A DNA stretch of 64,000 bases from Alloyangia pacifica (GTDB lineage Bacteria > Pseudomonadota > Alphaproteobacteria > Rhodobacterales > Rhodobacteraceae), in contig NZ_JAIVKX010000017.1 in assembly GCF_020524285.1 (NCBI RefSeq), positions 124,001 through 188,000 on the forward strand, in the 5' to 3' direction. Below are positions 45,577 through 55,228 of the stretch, in pieces. Numbering within the stretch: position 1 is the first letter of the stretch; each line of letters starts with the position of its first letter. A program made the position numbers and the translations under genes. Under the pieces are notes generated by a model. That model was given only the letters and a program-made list of their open reading frames with translations, made no database searches and was not told the DNA's origin.

Positions 45577-45955
45577 ATTCGCGAACCACCGTGTTCGAAG
45601 AGACAAAACGGTGCGGTTTCATCAGCGGGATCGATCAGGCTGAGCGAACGGCGGCTTAGACTGGCCGCGCTTGCGGCATGCGGAACCGGTGCCGAAGGTC
45701 GGCTCGGGGCCCGAGAGCGACGGGTGCTGCGGTCCGCCAGGTGTACGCATCGCTGCTCTGCCGCAAGCCCGCACCGAGCTGACCTTCTCGGCCTGTCTGG
45801 ATGCTGCATCGCGTCGCTTGGTCATGCGAAGGCCGTGAGGCTTACCATTCCCCCGGCCTTGCTCTTGGCACCCAATACTGCAACCTTGCCTGCGAGGGCA
45901 TAAGGTCCGAATGATCGCGCCACAAGCGCGCCCGACCGCGCAGGGAAACCAGAGA
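45577..45955. other. Intergenic stretch containing a dispersed-repeat copy
   Basis: About 380 bases between the 82-residue protein and the GNAT gene. Copy A of the dispersed repeat is at 45704-45784. Minus- and plus-strand frames here are repeat-derived and not credible genes. Confidence 0.5.
45704..45784 (+). repeat. Dispersed repeat, copy A
   Basis: The core reads GAGAGCGACGGGTGC ... CCGCCAGGTGTAC ... TCGCTGCTCTGCCGCAAGCCC followed by CCGAGCTGACC. It matches copy B (47050) closely and copies C (60379) and D (53418, reversed) more distantly. Confidence 0.75.
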
Positions 45956-46822
45956 ATGACCTATATTTCCACTCAGCGCCAGGTTGACAGCTACAGTCTC
46001 AGTATGACTGCGATGCATGCGTGCCATCTTGATGCCTTGCATCGCCTTTCAGCTTGTGTGGGCTGGCCCCACCGTCGGTCCGACTGGGCGGCGCACCTCG
46101 AGACAGGTCTTGGGATTGTTGCAGTCGACGAAATGCAGCGCGTGCATGGCTCGGCAATGTGCTTTCCCTACGGCGATGGGGCCGCAGCGGTCGGAATGGT
46201 CATCGCAAATCCAAAGCTCCGCTCCTCGGGCCTTGCCGACATATTGGCAAGGGAAGCCGTGGATCGAAGTGGCGGGCCAAGTGCCTTCCTAAATGCCTGC
46301 CAGGGCGACGTTCTGTTCTATCGCAGGCTCGGAGCGAAACGAGGCGAGCAGGTCTTCAAATACGAAGGCGTGCTGAAGGTCAACTTGGTGGCCTTCGCCC
46401 CGATCCGGGATTTCGCCCCTGGAGATTTTCTCAAAGTGCTGGAGCTCGACCAGACGTCCTACGACGCCGACCGATCTGCGGTTTTGTCGGGGCTGCTGGC
46501 AACATCGGATGTTCGGGTGATCGAGCGTGCGGGGCAAGTTGTTGGCTTCGCAATGCGGCGAAGGTTCGGACGAGGCTACGTCATCGGCCCGATCACGGCG
46601 GAGCTCGGAAGCGACGCAGTCGCGCTCGCGACGTCCCTGCTGGCCGACCTCAAAGGCCAGTTCGTCCGGATTGATACGCGCCACACCGACGGGGTGTTCC
46701 AGCGATTTCTCGGGTCCTTGGGGCTTCGGTGCAAACCGGATGTGGTGACAATGACATTCGGTCGGAGCCCTCGGATCGGTTCCCCCAGCGGCTACGCTCT
46801 TTCGAGCCATTCGACGGGGTAG
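45956..46822 (+). CDS. GNAT-family N-acetyltransferase with C-terminal extra domain
   Basis: A 288-residue protein with an N-terminal GNAT-like fold (GSAMCFPYGDGAAAVGMVIANPKLRSSGLADILAREAV, where the acetyl-CoA-binding turn would be) and a second GNAT-like domain, as in acetyltransferases with a PF18014-type C-terminus. The acetyl-CoA loop lacks a clear Q/RxxGxG/A, so activity is uncertain. ATG 45956 follows AGGGAAACCAG. The gene lies between two copies of the dispersed repeat. Substrate unknown. Confidence 0.75.
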   Translation: MTYISTQRQVDSYSLSMTAMHACHLDALHRLSACVGWPHRRSDWAAHLETGLGIVAVDEMQRVHGSAMCFPYGDGAAAVGMVIANPKLRSSGLADILAREAVDRSGGPSAFLNACQGDVLFYRRLGAKRGEQVFKYEGVLKVNLVAFAPIRDFAPGDFLKVLELDQTSYDADRSAVLSGLLATSDVRVIERAGQVVGFAMRRRFGRGYVIGPITAELGSDAVALATSLLADLKGQFVRIDTRHTDGVFQRFLGSLGLRCKPDVVTMTFGRSPRIGSPSGYALSSHSTG

Positions 46823-47406
46823 AGAAGAGGCAGGCGCTGCGCAGGCCTTACTCACTCGTCCAGAATGAATAGCGATATCGAATTCCGGTCGGTCGAATAT
46901 GCTGCCCGGCAAAGTCGAACTACCGCAGCTCTACGGCAGCTTTGTCCGCATTGGCGCCGTCGAGCAACCGGATCGTGCTGCACAGTGCCACGAATGGCTG
47001 GTTCAGTGAACTACATCACCGCGTAGATTGGCCCGATGAATGTCCGAATAGGGCCGAGAGCGACGGGTGCGGCGGCCCGCCATGTGTATCGCTCGCTGCA
47101 CTGCCGCAAGCCCGGTCCGAGCCCAAATTGACGGATGCCACGTGGCGTTGGAACGGTGGTAATGCGCCCCATCCTGGCCGTTCAAGGCCGCGGCTTCATG
47201 CTCCCCCCGGTCGCTGCGATCTGCGTGAATGTCCGGGAAGCACAAGCGCTGATACTTGAGGCGATAGCACTGACCGCTCTTATCATAGTTTAGATGATGC
47301 CGGCTCCATCTTCTAAGCCCGGAGAAGCGGGGCCTATCCGCTTGCGGGCATAGCGAGGTGCCCATAGTCTCTGGGTCGTGGATTTCATGTTTAGAGGCGG
47401 GTGGAT
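46823..47406. other. Intergenic stretch holding dispersed-repeat copy B
   Basis: About 580 bases. Copy B of the repeat, with both its core and its left module, fills 46991-47132. The rest has no recognisable gene. The promoter for the downstream two-gene unit must lie in the right half. Confidence 0.5.
46991..47132 (+). repeat. Dispersed repeat, copy B
   Basis: Left module CGAATGGCTGGTTCAGTGAA at 46991-47010; core from 47050 (GGGCCGAGAGCGACGGGTGC ... CGCTCGCTGCACTGCCGCAAG) to about 47132. The distance from left module to core, about 100 bases, is the same in copy D. Confidence 0.75.
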
Positions 47407-48162
47407 ATGTTCGATGCCGTGATCGCGAAGAAAGCGAGAATGGATAAGATCCTCCATGGCGCGAAGCGTAATCCCCGCGAGGACCTCGTAACCTCTTCTC
47501 TCTTCGGAATGCTGCGGCTTCTGACGCCCGAGGCTCGGCAGGCGGCGCTTTCAGTCTTGTGTGACTGCCCTATGCCGAGCGACGCCAAGATCTATCTTTG
47601 GCCGTTTTTCGTCGGCAAAAACGAGAACTCCGAGCCCGATGTAGTTCTGGAGTTCACGAAGGACGGGCGGAGGGCCTTCTGGATCGTTGAGGTAAAATGG
47701 GGAGCGCCGCTCGGCGCGGACCAATGCGCTCGCGAAATCCGAACCGTAGAGCGTGGGCGGTGCCTCCGCGGCGGCGTGCCCGTGGGGGTGCGGAAAGTGC
47801 TTGGCTATACGCTCCTTGGGGCCGAGCTTCAGCACCAGAAGGCGATGGCCGACCTTCGCCTCACCGTTCAGAACGGGCTGGAAGCCGTGCCCATCGATGG
47901 CATCAGATCGCTGGAATGGACTGCCGCCGTCGAGAACCTGCGGACTTTGGAAACTGACGCAACCGACGCTGGTCTCAAGTCATGGTCGCAACTGTCCGCC
48001 AACTTCCTCGCCGGGCAACCACAGGGCGCCGTGCTGGGGGGCTGGCCGACAATGAAGATGCCGGTCAAGGGTAGCTTTTTCTTCGACGAAGAGGAGAGGT
48101 TTGCCCTTCCGCCGATGACTGCCGTGCCTGCAACCCGATACGATTTCAGAGAGAACGAATGA
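47407..48162 (+). CDS. Protein with a PD-(D/E)XK nuclease signature
   Basis: A 251-residue protein not recognised as a named family. Residues 20-40 (KRNPREDLVTSSLFGMLRLLT) look like the first helix of restriction-type nucleases with its acidic residue, residues 76-83 (EPDVVLEF) supply the metal-binding Asp and residues 93-99 (IVEVKWG) the E-x-K pair, in the spacing usual for PD-(D/E)XK enzymes. I therefore infer a DNase. An in-frame GTG at 47401 is an alternative start; GAGG favours ATG 47407. Its stop overlaps the next gene's ATG (ATGA), and the pair stands alone between repeats and noncoding sequence, a setting typical of small defence modules. Confidence 0.65.
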   Translation: MFDAVIAKKARMDKILHGAKRNPREDLVTSSLFGMLRLLTPEARQAALSVLCDCPMPSDAKIYLWPFFVGKNENSEPDVVLEFTKDGRRAFWIVEVKWGAPLGADQCAREIRTVERGRCLRGGVPVGVRKVLGYTLLGAELQHQKAMADLRLTVQNGLEAVPIDGIRSLEWTAAVENLRTLETDATDAGLKSWSQLSANFLAGQPQGAVLGGWPTMKMPVKGSFFFDEEERFALPPMTAVPATRYDFRENE

Positions 48163-48785
48163 CCGACCACGGTGCTATTCTTTGGCAGTCCGCGAGGAAT
48201 CTGCTCGATGCGCAAGAGAACCTGAATAAGCTGTATGACGCCTTCTGGCAGATCGAATGCAGCGACACTGACCTGAAAATCGAAGCGTTCGACGAAGACG
48301 AATCGGTTTCGGATTTCATCCAGCCTGTTTGGAACACCTATTTCCGCCACCGGAGGAACACGCGCGCAAACAGCAAAACCCGAGGCTTCGTGACTATCGC
48401 CATCCAGCTTACCGCAGACGAAGGCACCGAGGCCGATTGGGCATACGGCAAGCGGTCAAAGGTCATAGTCGGGTATTCGATCGGCAGTGAGGGCCAGGAT
48501 AAATGGGAATTCACAACGGACGCCCTCAACGAGGCGGGGTACACAGAATATTGCGTCGCCGAACAGCGCTTCTGGCGCCCAGAGGACAACGAAGACAAGA
48601 GCTGGTTCTATGCTGTGCCCCTCGATCTTCTGACCAACACCAAGCGCGTACGAGAACTCGTCGTCGCCCCTGTACATGAGATCCTGCGCGGCGGGCCGGT
48701 TGACGACTTCATCGCCAAGGTCGATGCCTCACTCGTCAAGATCGAAGCAAGCCTCTGCCTGCCGCCACAGCCGAGCGCCGCCTGA
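48159..48785 (+). CDS. Unknown partner of the PD-(D/E)XK-like protein
   Basis: A 208-residue protein with no recognised domain: TDHGAILWQSARNLLDAQENLNKLYDAFWQIE, then WNTYFRHRRNTRANSKTRGFVTIAIQLTADEG and WFYAVPLDLLTNTKRVRELVVAPVHEILRGG. It is acidic and predicted mixed alpha/beta with no signal peptide. The 4-base overlap with the nuclease-like gene shows it is co-translated. It could be an immunity, specificity or sensor subunit; nothing in the sequence decides. Confidence 0.6.
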   Translation: MTDHGAILWQSARNLLDAQENLNKLYDAFWQIECSDTDLKIEAFDEDESVSDFIQPVWNTYFRHRRNTRANSKTRGFVTIAIQLTADEGTEADWAYGKRSKVIVGYSIGSEGQDKWEFTTDALNEAGYTEYCVAEQRFWRPEDNEDKSWFYAVPLDLLTNTKRVRELVVAPVHEILRGGPVDDFIAKVDASLVKIEASLCLPPQPSAA

Positions 48786-49309
48786 TGCCAAGCTCTTCAT
48801 CATCGGCAGCGGGTTAGGCCATTACGCCGCTCTCTGGTAGGCGGTTGCAATCGGGCACTTACGGCCAAGATGGCTGGTCGCTTCGTCGTGAGCGGGTTCT
48901 ACGAATGTTTGCATCAAATGCTTGAGCGCAAGGACTTGTTTGGCCAGAAACAGCCCCGAAGCCGTTATGGCGTCGGGTATTGCGGATGTCAGCGTGGTCC
49001 GCGTTGCTGATCTGCGCCCGCACCGCCATGCTGCACGATGCCTCGAATGACCGCTCTGGGGAAGCTGCACTGTAGCGAAAAGCGAGGCGCCCAATGACAG
49101 CATAGGGCCGTCACCGCCGCGCGGACCTGGTTCATCTCGGCGAGGAGCCTGCCGCGCCGCCGCAAGGCGGCACCGAGCCCTTTCACGAAGTTCAGGCTGA
49201 TCGCATGGCGCATCCTTCTTTCGCAGGCGCGGCATAGTCCTCATATACACCTGGCAGAGTAAGGTGATTGTGGCTTGTTCTGTGATTGCCTGGCGCGAGG
49301 CGCTTCTCT
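48786..49309. other. Intergenic region, no gene recognised
   Basis: About 520 bases between the two-gene unit and the amidohydrolase. Two overlapping minus-strand frames (48822-49250 and 48989-49213) exist without known domains or ribosome sites. They may be relics of an inserted element. Confidence 0.4.
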
Positions 49310-51208
49310 TCAGGGATGTACGTGTACAATCCGCAGAACATGTTCCAGCGCGGCGAACTCAAATTCAGACGTCTTGCTCCCCGGATCGGAAAAAAACCGT
49401 GGCGCAAGACTCGCATCTTGCTGCGCCTTACCGGCCTCGAGCACCCGGCCCTCGATGACCGTTCCCCAGACGCTGATGTCCAGCAGCTCTTCGGGCTCGG
49501 CGCTCATCGGGTTCTTGTCGAGGATTGTCAGGTTGGCGCGCTTGCCGGGGACGATGCTTCCGATCTCGTCCTCCATCTTCAGCGAATAGGCGGCCTCGAT
49601 GGTCACCCCGCGCAGTGCCTCTTCGACGGTCACCGTCTGGTCCGGCGCGGCGACGCGACCGGAGCTCGTCTGCCTGGTGACCGCGCACCACATCAGGAAG
49701 AGCGGGTCGGCAGGTGCCATCGGCATGTCCGAATGCAGGGACCAGCGGATACCGGCCCGCGACAGGTCTCCGAGACGAACCATGGCGTCAGCACGCTCGG
49801 GGCCGAGGCCGACCTCGGAGTATTGATCCGCCAGAGCGGCAACGTAGTAGGGATTCCCGCTCACGATGGCGCCCAGAGCCCTGATCCGCTCCACCTGATC
49901 GAAGGCGCTCACTGCAAAATGCACGATGACGGTGCGATGATCGTAGCGGGGGTTGCGGCGCAGGTTCAGCTCCAGCGTGTCGAGAACCCGGTCGAGGCCG
50001 GCATCGCCGTTCACATGGACATGCAACTGGTAGCCCGCATCCCAATAGACGCGAAATGCCCGCTCGAAGAGCTCGCGGTCCATCATCCATTCGCCGTGGT
50101 GCGCGTCGAGATAGGGCTCCCGGACCTGCATGAGCTGCGAATAGATTGCGCCGTCCGAGAACAGCTTGGCCTGCTTCGGCGCGAGACTCGTCATGCCTCC
50201 GTACCAAGAGGCCAGTTCCTCGGAGCGGGCGATCACCTCGGCATCGTCGGGATAGCGCGCCACCAGGCTTTTTGCGTCGACGATGAAAGACCAGCGGAAG
50301 GGCATGTCGGGACTGGAGAAGACGGCGTTGACGGCGTCCTGCACGGGCTTTGCCAGAATGCCGCCCGGTTCATTGCCGAAGGTGATGCCCTTGCTGTGCA
50401 TGTAGTCCCGGCTCAATTCGAGCCCGGCGCGCAGCCGTTCGGGGCTTGCGGCCAGGGATGCGATGTTCGGCATGACGGCAAAGAAACCCTGCTCCCAGAA
50501 CCGTCCCTCCTCGAGGTTGGACTGCGCCCGCGACGTGTCGTCGAAGGCATCGACGACCTCCTGGGTAACACCACCCGCCTTGAGCGCCGCGCTGTTCAGG
50601 ATCATCTCGTGACAGGACCGTGCCCAGACCAGAATGGGCCGCTCGGTGCTGATCGCATCGAGGTCGGCCCGCGTCAGCGCGCCGTAGAAGGCGGGATGGT
50701 AACCCCAGCTCATGAGCGGCTCTCCTGGGGCACCGCTGTCCGCCTCGGCCTTGGTCAGGCGGGTGACGAAGTCCTGTCTGTCCTTGACCGCCGCAACCGT
50801 GCCGGTGGGCAGCGCCCAGTCTTCGATCGAGAGAATCTCGGACGACATGGTCAGTGCTGCGAGCACCGGATGATCATGCTGGGCGATGAAGCCGGGGACG
50901 ATGACCTTGTCCGCGAAGCGCGCGTCGTATCGCCGGGGCTGGTCGCCGACGATGGCCTCGACCTCATCGACAGAGCCGGTCGCCAGGATGCGGCCACCCA
51001 CAACCGCCACGGCCTCTGCGATGGGCCGCGAGGGGTCGAGCGTGACGATCTCGCGGGCCTGGAAGATAGTCACCTCGGGCGACGAGACGATCGAGGCTCC
51101 GATATCCGACAGCGACGTCGTCTCAGCCACTGAACGTACAGAGGTGGCCGCAAGCGCGGCACCGGCCACGCTCCCGAGCAGAACCGATCTGCGATGGATG
51201 TTGGTCAT
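49310..51208 (-). CDS. Exported amidohydrolase family protein (YtcJ-like)
   Basis: A 632-residue periplasmic enzyme. The N-terminus (NIHRRSVLLGSVAGAALAA) is a twin-arginine (Tat) signal, implying folding with metal before export. The TIM-barrel amidohydrolase follows: VIVPGFIAQHDHPV with the HxH metal pair, later LHVHVNGDAGLDRVLD and WSLHSDMPMAPADPLFLMW with the catalytic Asp region, and the end domain ANLTILDKNPMSAEPEELLDISV. This subfamily (amidohydro_3) hydrolyses amide or imide bonds of mostly unknown small molecules. It shares strand with the sulfatase 290 bases upstream. Confidence 0.88.
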   Translation of the reverse strand: MTNIHRRSVLLGSVAGAALAATSVRSVAETTSLSDIGASIVSSPEVTIFQAREIVTLDPSRPIAEAVAVVGGRILATGSVDEVEAIVGDQPRRYDARFADKVIVPGFIAQHDHPVLAALTMSSEILSIEDWALPTGTVAAVKDRQDFVTRLTKAEADSGAPGEPLMSWGYHPAFYGALTRADLDAISTERPILVWARSCHEMILNSAALKAGGVTQEVVDAFDDTSRAQSNLEEGRFWEQGFFAVMPNIASLAASPERLRAGLELSRDYMHSKGITFGNEPGGILAKPVQDAVNAVFSSPDMPFRWSFIVDAKSLVARYPDDAEVIARSEELASWYGGMTSLAPKQAKLFSDGAIYSQLMQVREPYLDAHHGEWMMDRELFERAFRVYWDAGYQLHVHVNGDAGLDRVLDTLELNLRRNPRYDHRTVIVHFAVSAFDQVERIRALGAIVSGNPYYVAALADQYSEVGLGPERADAMVRLGDLSRAGIRWSLHSDMPMAPADPLFLMWCAVTRQTSSGRVAAPDQTVTVEEALRGVTIEAAYSLKMEDEIGSIVPGKRANLTILDKNPMSAEPEELLDISVWGTVIEGRVLEAGKAQQDASLAPRFFSDPGSKTSEFEFAALEHVLRIVHVHP

Positions 51209-51498
51209 GAAAAGCCCTCCCTAAATGGTCCGAGGATAGCAGAAATACCCATGCGAAAGCGTGGTCGCATTGCGGCTACCGCGCCGGAAGTTTGCGGCCC
51301 TGCACGCGACAGAATGCAGGCAGGGCTGCCGTTCGGCTGTCCGTCATTGCTTTGGCGGAAGCCCAAGGCGAGGCCATATGCGACAATCCCTTCAGGGTGC
51401 CGAGGCCCGATTTCGCCAACGGCCGCCCGTCCGGGTCTCTGCCGCGACATGGACGAGGGCGACCGCCGGAGAGCGCCTCCTGCGGTCGCAATCTGTGA

Positions 51499-53091
51499 TC
51501 AGGGTTTGCCGAGGCCGATGTCCGTGCTGGGATAGTCGGCAAAGGTCGCAAGGTGCCTCTGCACCCGTTGCAGCGCTTGCGGCAGCCCCCACTCGAACCG
51601 GGAGTGTCCCGAGCTCGCCTGCTCCTTGGGGTCGATGTAGAGGTTGTAGACCCAGGGGCTCATGCCGACATCCGTGACCGTGGTTTCGTCGAGATTGCGC
51701 CGCGCGGCATGCTGCAGCATCACCTTGAAGTGGACTTTGTATTCCATCCAGCGGATCGCCATCAGCGTGTTCTCGGAATACATAAACACCGCATCGCGCC
51801 GAGACTGGCCGTCATCCGCCAGCAGGAAGGACGACTGATCGATGCCGTCGATGAAGCGCTCGCTTGGAATGCGGTCTGACGCGCCCGCGAGGGCCAGCGA
51901 CGTGTTGAAGAAGTCGGTCAGGTCGAACAGCCCGTCGCTCTCGCGACCCGGGGCGATCATTCCCGGCCAGTAAGCGATGCCCGGAACCCGCACTCCGCCT
52001 TCCCATGTCGTCCCCTTGCCACCGCGCCACGGCTGGAAACCATTGTCCGGGTAGAGGTCCTCGTTGGCACCGTTGTCCGAGGTCAGGAAGACGAAGGTGT
52101 TCTCGAGCTCGCCGGTCTCTTTCAAGACCCCGATCAGGCGGGCGATGATGTCATCGACCTCGAGGACCGCATCCTTGTAGGGAAAGCCTGCCGGGCTTTT
52201 TCCAGCGTAGCCCTCGGCCGGGTAACTATCGTTGTGAAGTCGGGCAAAGGAATGCTCGAGGAAGAACGGCACGTCGTCCGCGGCCGCACGGCGGATAAAG
52301 TTCTCAGAGAAATCGGCAAACTTCTGGTCGATCTGTGCCAGTTGCTCGATCGAGGTGATCTCCTCGGCGACTTCCAGGGGCTGGCCCTTCAGGCCCTTGG
52401 TGATCGCGGCCTCCGAAAGTTTCTTTAGCGCGGCCAGCCTTTCCGGGCGCAACACCATGTCCGGATAGAGCCGCGCGTCGAGCTGCTGCGACATGTCGCT
52501 GATGACGGACAGGATGCCGTACCACTCGTCGAAACCGGCCTCATGCGGGCGTGAGCCTTCGGCTTCGCCGAGGTGCCACTTTCCGGCAAGCGCCGTGCGG
52601 TAGCCGGCATCGGACAGCAGGCCGGGGAGCGTGGCCTCGATCTCCCATGGGTTGGTCGTCGGGTTTTCACCCGACAGCGTAGGGCGGGTCAGGCCGCTGC
52701 GGGTGGGGATCCGCCCGGTGAGAAGCGCGGCCCTGGTCGGGGTGCAGGTCGGCTGCGAGTAGGTCGATGTGAGGCGAAGCCCCTCCCGCGCCAGCATGTC
52801 CATCTCGGGCGTCGGCGCGCCCACCGCGATGCCGCCGCCGTAGGAGCCGGGATCGCCCCAGCCCATGTCATCGACGAGCAGCAGCAGGATGTTCGGCTTG
52901 CCACCGGTCTTTTCGGCGAGCCCGGCGAGCTTCTGCGCGGCTTCGGCTTCCTGCTTAGGCCGGGGAATGTGAGGCTCGAGATACGGCTCGCTCTGCACGG
53001 TCTGATTAAAAGCATCGCCCGCCTCCTGGGCCGCGATGGGCATGACCAAGAGGCTAAGCAGGGAAGCGAGGGATAAAATGCGCTGGTGCAT
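51499..53091 (-). CDS. Exported arylsulfatase-type sulfatase
   Basis: A 530-residue sulfatase from ATG 53091, with GAGGAGG upstream. The signal peptide is about residues 1-21 (ends PIAAQ). Sulfatase landmarks: LLLVDDMGWGD with metal-binding Asp74-Asp75, the C-x-P-x-R motif CTPTR at residues 116-120, where Cys116 becomes formylglycine, LAGKWHLG with catalytic Lys and His, and VFLTSDNGANEDL. It releases sulfate from an ester of unknown identity in the periplasm. A formylglycine-generating enzyme is not in the window and must come from elsewhere. Confidence 0.92.
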   Translation of the reverse strand: MHQRILSLASLLSLLVMPIAAQEAGDAFNQTVQSEPYLEPHIPRPKQEAEAAQKLAGLAEKTGGKPNILLLLVDDMGWGDPGSYGGGIAVGAPTPEMDMLAREGLRLTSTYSQPTCTPTRAALLTGRIPTRSGLTRPTLSGENPTTNPWEIEATLPGLLSDAGYRTALAGKWHLGEAEGSRPHEAGFDEWYGILSVISDMSQQLDARLYPDMVLRPERLAALKKLSEAAITKGLKGQPLEVAEEITSIEQLAQIDQKFADFSENFIRRAAADDVPFFLEHSFARLHNDSYPAEGYAGKSPAGFPYKDAVLEVDDIIARLIGVLKETGELENTFVFLTSDNGANEDLYPDNGFQPWRGGKGTTWEGGVRVPGIAYWPGMIAPGRESDGLFDLTDFFNTSLALAGASDRIPSERFIDGIDQSSFLLADDGQSRRDAVFMYSENTLMAIRWMEYKVHFKVMLQHAARRNLDETTVTDVGMSPWVYNLYIDPKEQASSGHSRFEWGLPQALQRVQRHLATFADYPSTDIGLGKP

Positions 53092-53676
53092 GTCGCACCT
53101 CCTCGAAGCTGAAAATGAATTTTGGTCGCATGCCATCTATAGCATGTAATCATGGCGTTTGGTCAGGCATGAACACGGCTTGGCAGCAGGGTCCGGAAAT
53201 GTCTCCGAATGGTTCATGCGAGCTTGAATTCGGCGGGTTTGCGTCTGCTTGGTACGCGAAGTGTGAGTTCGCCCAGGCCTCGCCTTCGCAACCGCGGCGA
53301 ATAACCGGTCTCGGGATGCTGCGCCGCTGCGGAAGACGGTAGGACGGGCGTCGGGAAAGGGCCGGTAGAGATGGGCGCGCCAATGCTGCAGGTGCGAAAT
53401 CCCCTGCGAGAAACGCGGTCAGTTACGGGCTCGAAGCGGGCTTGTGGCAGTGCAGCGAGCCCTACACCTGGCGGGGAGCGCCGCCCGCCGTTCCCGGCCG
53501 AGACCTGCCGTTCAGTCCCTGGCCGACCGCCGCGGTGCAACTTCACCAGACCAGCCATTCGTCCATCGCGCAGCATCTTCGGAGGATGAAGGTCGGCAGG
53601 GCGGGACCTACCAGACGTTCGCGGCAGATCGGTATAACCCGGTAAAGACTCTCCAGAACTCTCACCATCAACGCCT
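53092..53676. other. Intergenic stretch holding dispersed-repeat copy D
   Basis: About 585 bases between the sulfatase start and the regulator stop. The reversed copy D of the repeat fills 53418-53561. The sulfatase promoter must lie near 53092-53200. No gene recognised. Confidence 0.5.
53418..53561 (-). repeat. Dispersed repeat, copy D (reversed)
   Basis: Read on the minus strand, left module CGAATGGCTGGTCTGGTGAA (53561-53542), then core CCAGGTGTAGGGCTCGCTGCA, CTGCCACAAGCCC and CGAGCCCGTAACTGACC (to 53418). It is the only copy inverted relative to A-C. Confidence 0.7.
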
Positions 53677-55053
53677 CTACTTGCCCTTCCAGCCCAATTG
53701 GCGCAATCGGTCGAGAACGGCGTCCGCATTGCGCTTTTCGCTATGCCTGCCGTAGAACATGATATCGAGCGGCGCACCGGGCCAAGTCCGTTCCAACTCT
53801 TCCAGCTTATGACGCGCCTCCTTTTCGCGGCCCATCGCAGCCAACGCCGCGGCCTGGTAAGCGAGAGATGGCGGACTGATGGGAGCACCGGAAGCAACAG
53901 CCTGCTCGAGTGCTTCATAGGCTGCTCGATAGTCGCCGATATGATAACTCGCCGCAGCAAAGATATTGCGATTGGCGAACCGCTGGTTGCTATCAGGCCG
54001 TGGCTTGCCGTCATTCGCGGCTTCGATGGAACGTTGGAATTGTCCAGAGAAGAGGGCAATCGCAGCTAAGCCATCGAGAACCAGGTCGTCCTCCTGGCCG
54101 ATTTGCGCTGAGAGTTCTGCAAGGCGCATCGCCTCATCATAGTCTTTGCGAACGAAGGAAACCCGCGCCAGAGCGGAAAGGGTCCATGCCTGTTTCGGGT
54201 CGAGGCTCAAAGCGGTCTGTGCCATTGCATCGGAACGCGCAAGGAGTTCCGCGCGAGCTGCCGGATCAGCTGCCAGCAGCGCACGGCTGGCGAGCACATA
54301 GGCGAGTCCGGAATAGCCTCCGTGGTAGGCGGGATCGAGTTCGATGACGTACTCGAAGACGGGTGTCAGCAATTCCTGTCTTGGCAGGTCGAAGAGTGGG
54401 TACATCATGCGCCGCCCGTGCTCGGCAAGGCTGATCGCTTCGAGGGACGAGGCTGACTTTTCCCTAATCGCCCGGCGTTCAGCGGCTTGCAGGCCGGTGG
54501 ATGCGCCCGATGTCAGCTCAACTTTCATAGCCGCGGTTTCCAAGTCCTCAACCGCACTCCTTGGAGGAAGCAACAAGTTAAGGGCAAGACCGACAACTGT
54601 TCCGATCACAAAGAGGCTTAGGTGAGATGATGAACCAACACGAATTTTCCGCCAGATTGCCTCCGGACGACCATGCGTTGCCTCGAACCGCGGTCGGTAG
54701 CTGCCCGGCTCCAAATGGAGGCGGACCGGGTCGGTCATACCCTCTGTCGCGTAGTAGTGGTCAAGTTGCTGACGTAAACGCCGCGCGTCGACGCGGACAA
54801 TGTTTTCGGAGTCTGCACCGTGCTCCGCTGTGCGTCCGTAGACGTCTTGGGCGATAGTCTTGCCGCGGATGCCTTCGCCGCGTCCGGCGAGTTCTTCGCG
54901 CACGACATAGGTCAGAAAATCTCTCAGCCGCCCGGCTTTTTCGAACAGAGTCGAACCGAGAATCCGATTCACCACGTCATCTGCGGCAGCACAGGATACA
55001 CCGCTTAGCGGTCGTCGAATGGAATTCGACTGCTCTCTCACAGGCTGTTTCAA
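53677..55053 (-). CDS. Membrane-anchored winged-helix-like/TPR regulatory protein
   Basis: The start is most likely TTG 55053, preceded by AGGAGGAGG 7 bases before, although GTG 55098 is in frame; this gives 458 residues. The N-terminal region (LRDFLTYVVREELAGRGEGIRGKTIAQDVYGRTAEHGADSENIVRVDARRLRQQLDHYY) resembles the module found in alphaproteobacterial adenylate-cyclase-like and TPR proteins and is probably DNA- or protein-binding. A single membrane helix lies at about 144-162, and the rest has TPR-like repeats (ALDPKQAWTLSALARV and following). Such proteins often adjoin sulfatase genes. It could sense a sulfated compound, which is inference. Divergent from the MBL hydrolase. Confidence 0.7.
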   Translation of the reverse strand: MKQPVREQSNSIRRPLSGVSCAAADDVVNRILGSTLFEKAGRLRDFLTYVVREELAGRGEGIRGKTIAQDVYGRTAEHGADSENIVRVDARRLRQQLDHYYATEGMTDPVRLHLEPGSYRPRFEATHGRPEAIWRKIRVGSSSHLSLFVIGTVVGLALNLLLPPRSAVEDLETAAMKVELTSGASTGLQAAERRAIREKSASSLEAISLAEHGRRMMYPLFDLPRQELLTPVFEYVIELDPAYHGGYSGLAYVLASRALLAADPAARAELLARSDAMAQTALSLDPKQAWTLSALARVSFVRKDYDEAMRLAELSAQIGQEDDLVLDGLAAIALFSGQFQRSIEAANDGKPRPDSNQRFANRNIFAAASYHIGDYRAAYEALEQAVASGAPISPPSLAYQAAALAAMGREKEARHKLEELERTWPGAPLDIMFYGRHSEKRNADAVLDRLRQLGWKGK

Positions 55054-55228
55054 TGCGTTGCCTCCTCCTGCAGAGACGTGAGTCACCCCGCCTGTCACGG
55101 TGACTCCGTTATGCGGAGTCTTTCAATCAGGCAGGCTTTCGGGACTTGCGGCCCCAGGTCTCACCGAAATCGCTCCTCCGCGATCGGTTGACAGGGCCCA
55201 AACCTCGTTCAAACGGGAGGATCTTTCC

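Noticed and set aside
48822-49250. Two overlapping minus-strand frames between the nuclease-like unit and the amidohydrolase
   Set aside because: No domain, no ribosome site and no family memory. I considered transposase or mobilisation-protein debris but could not support it.
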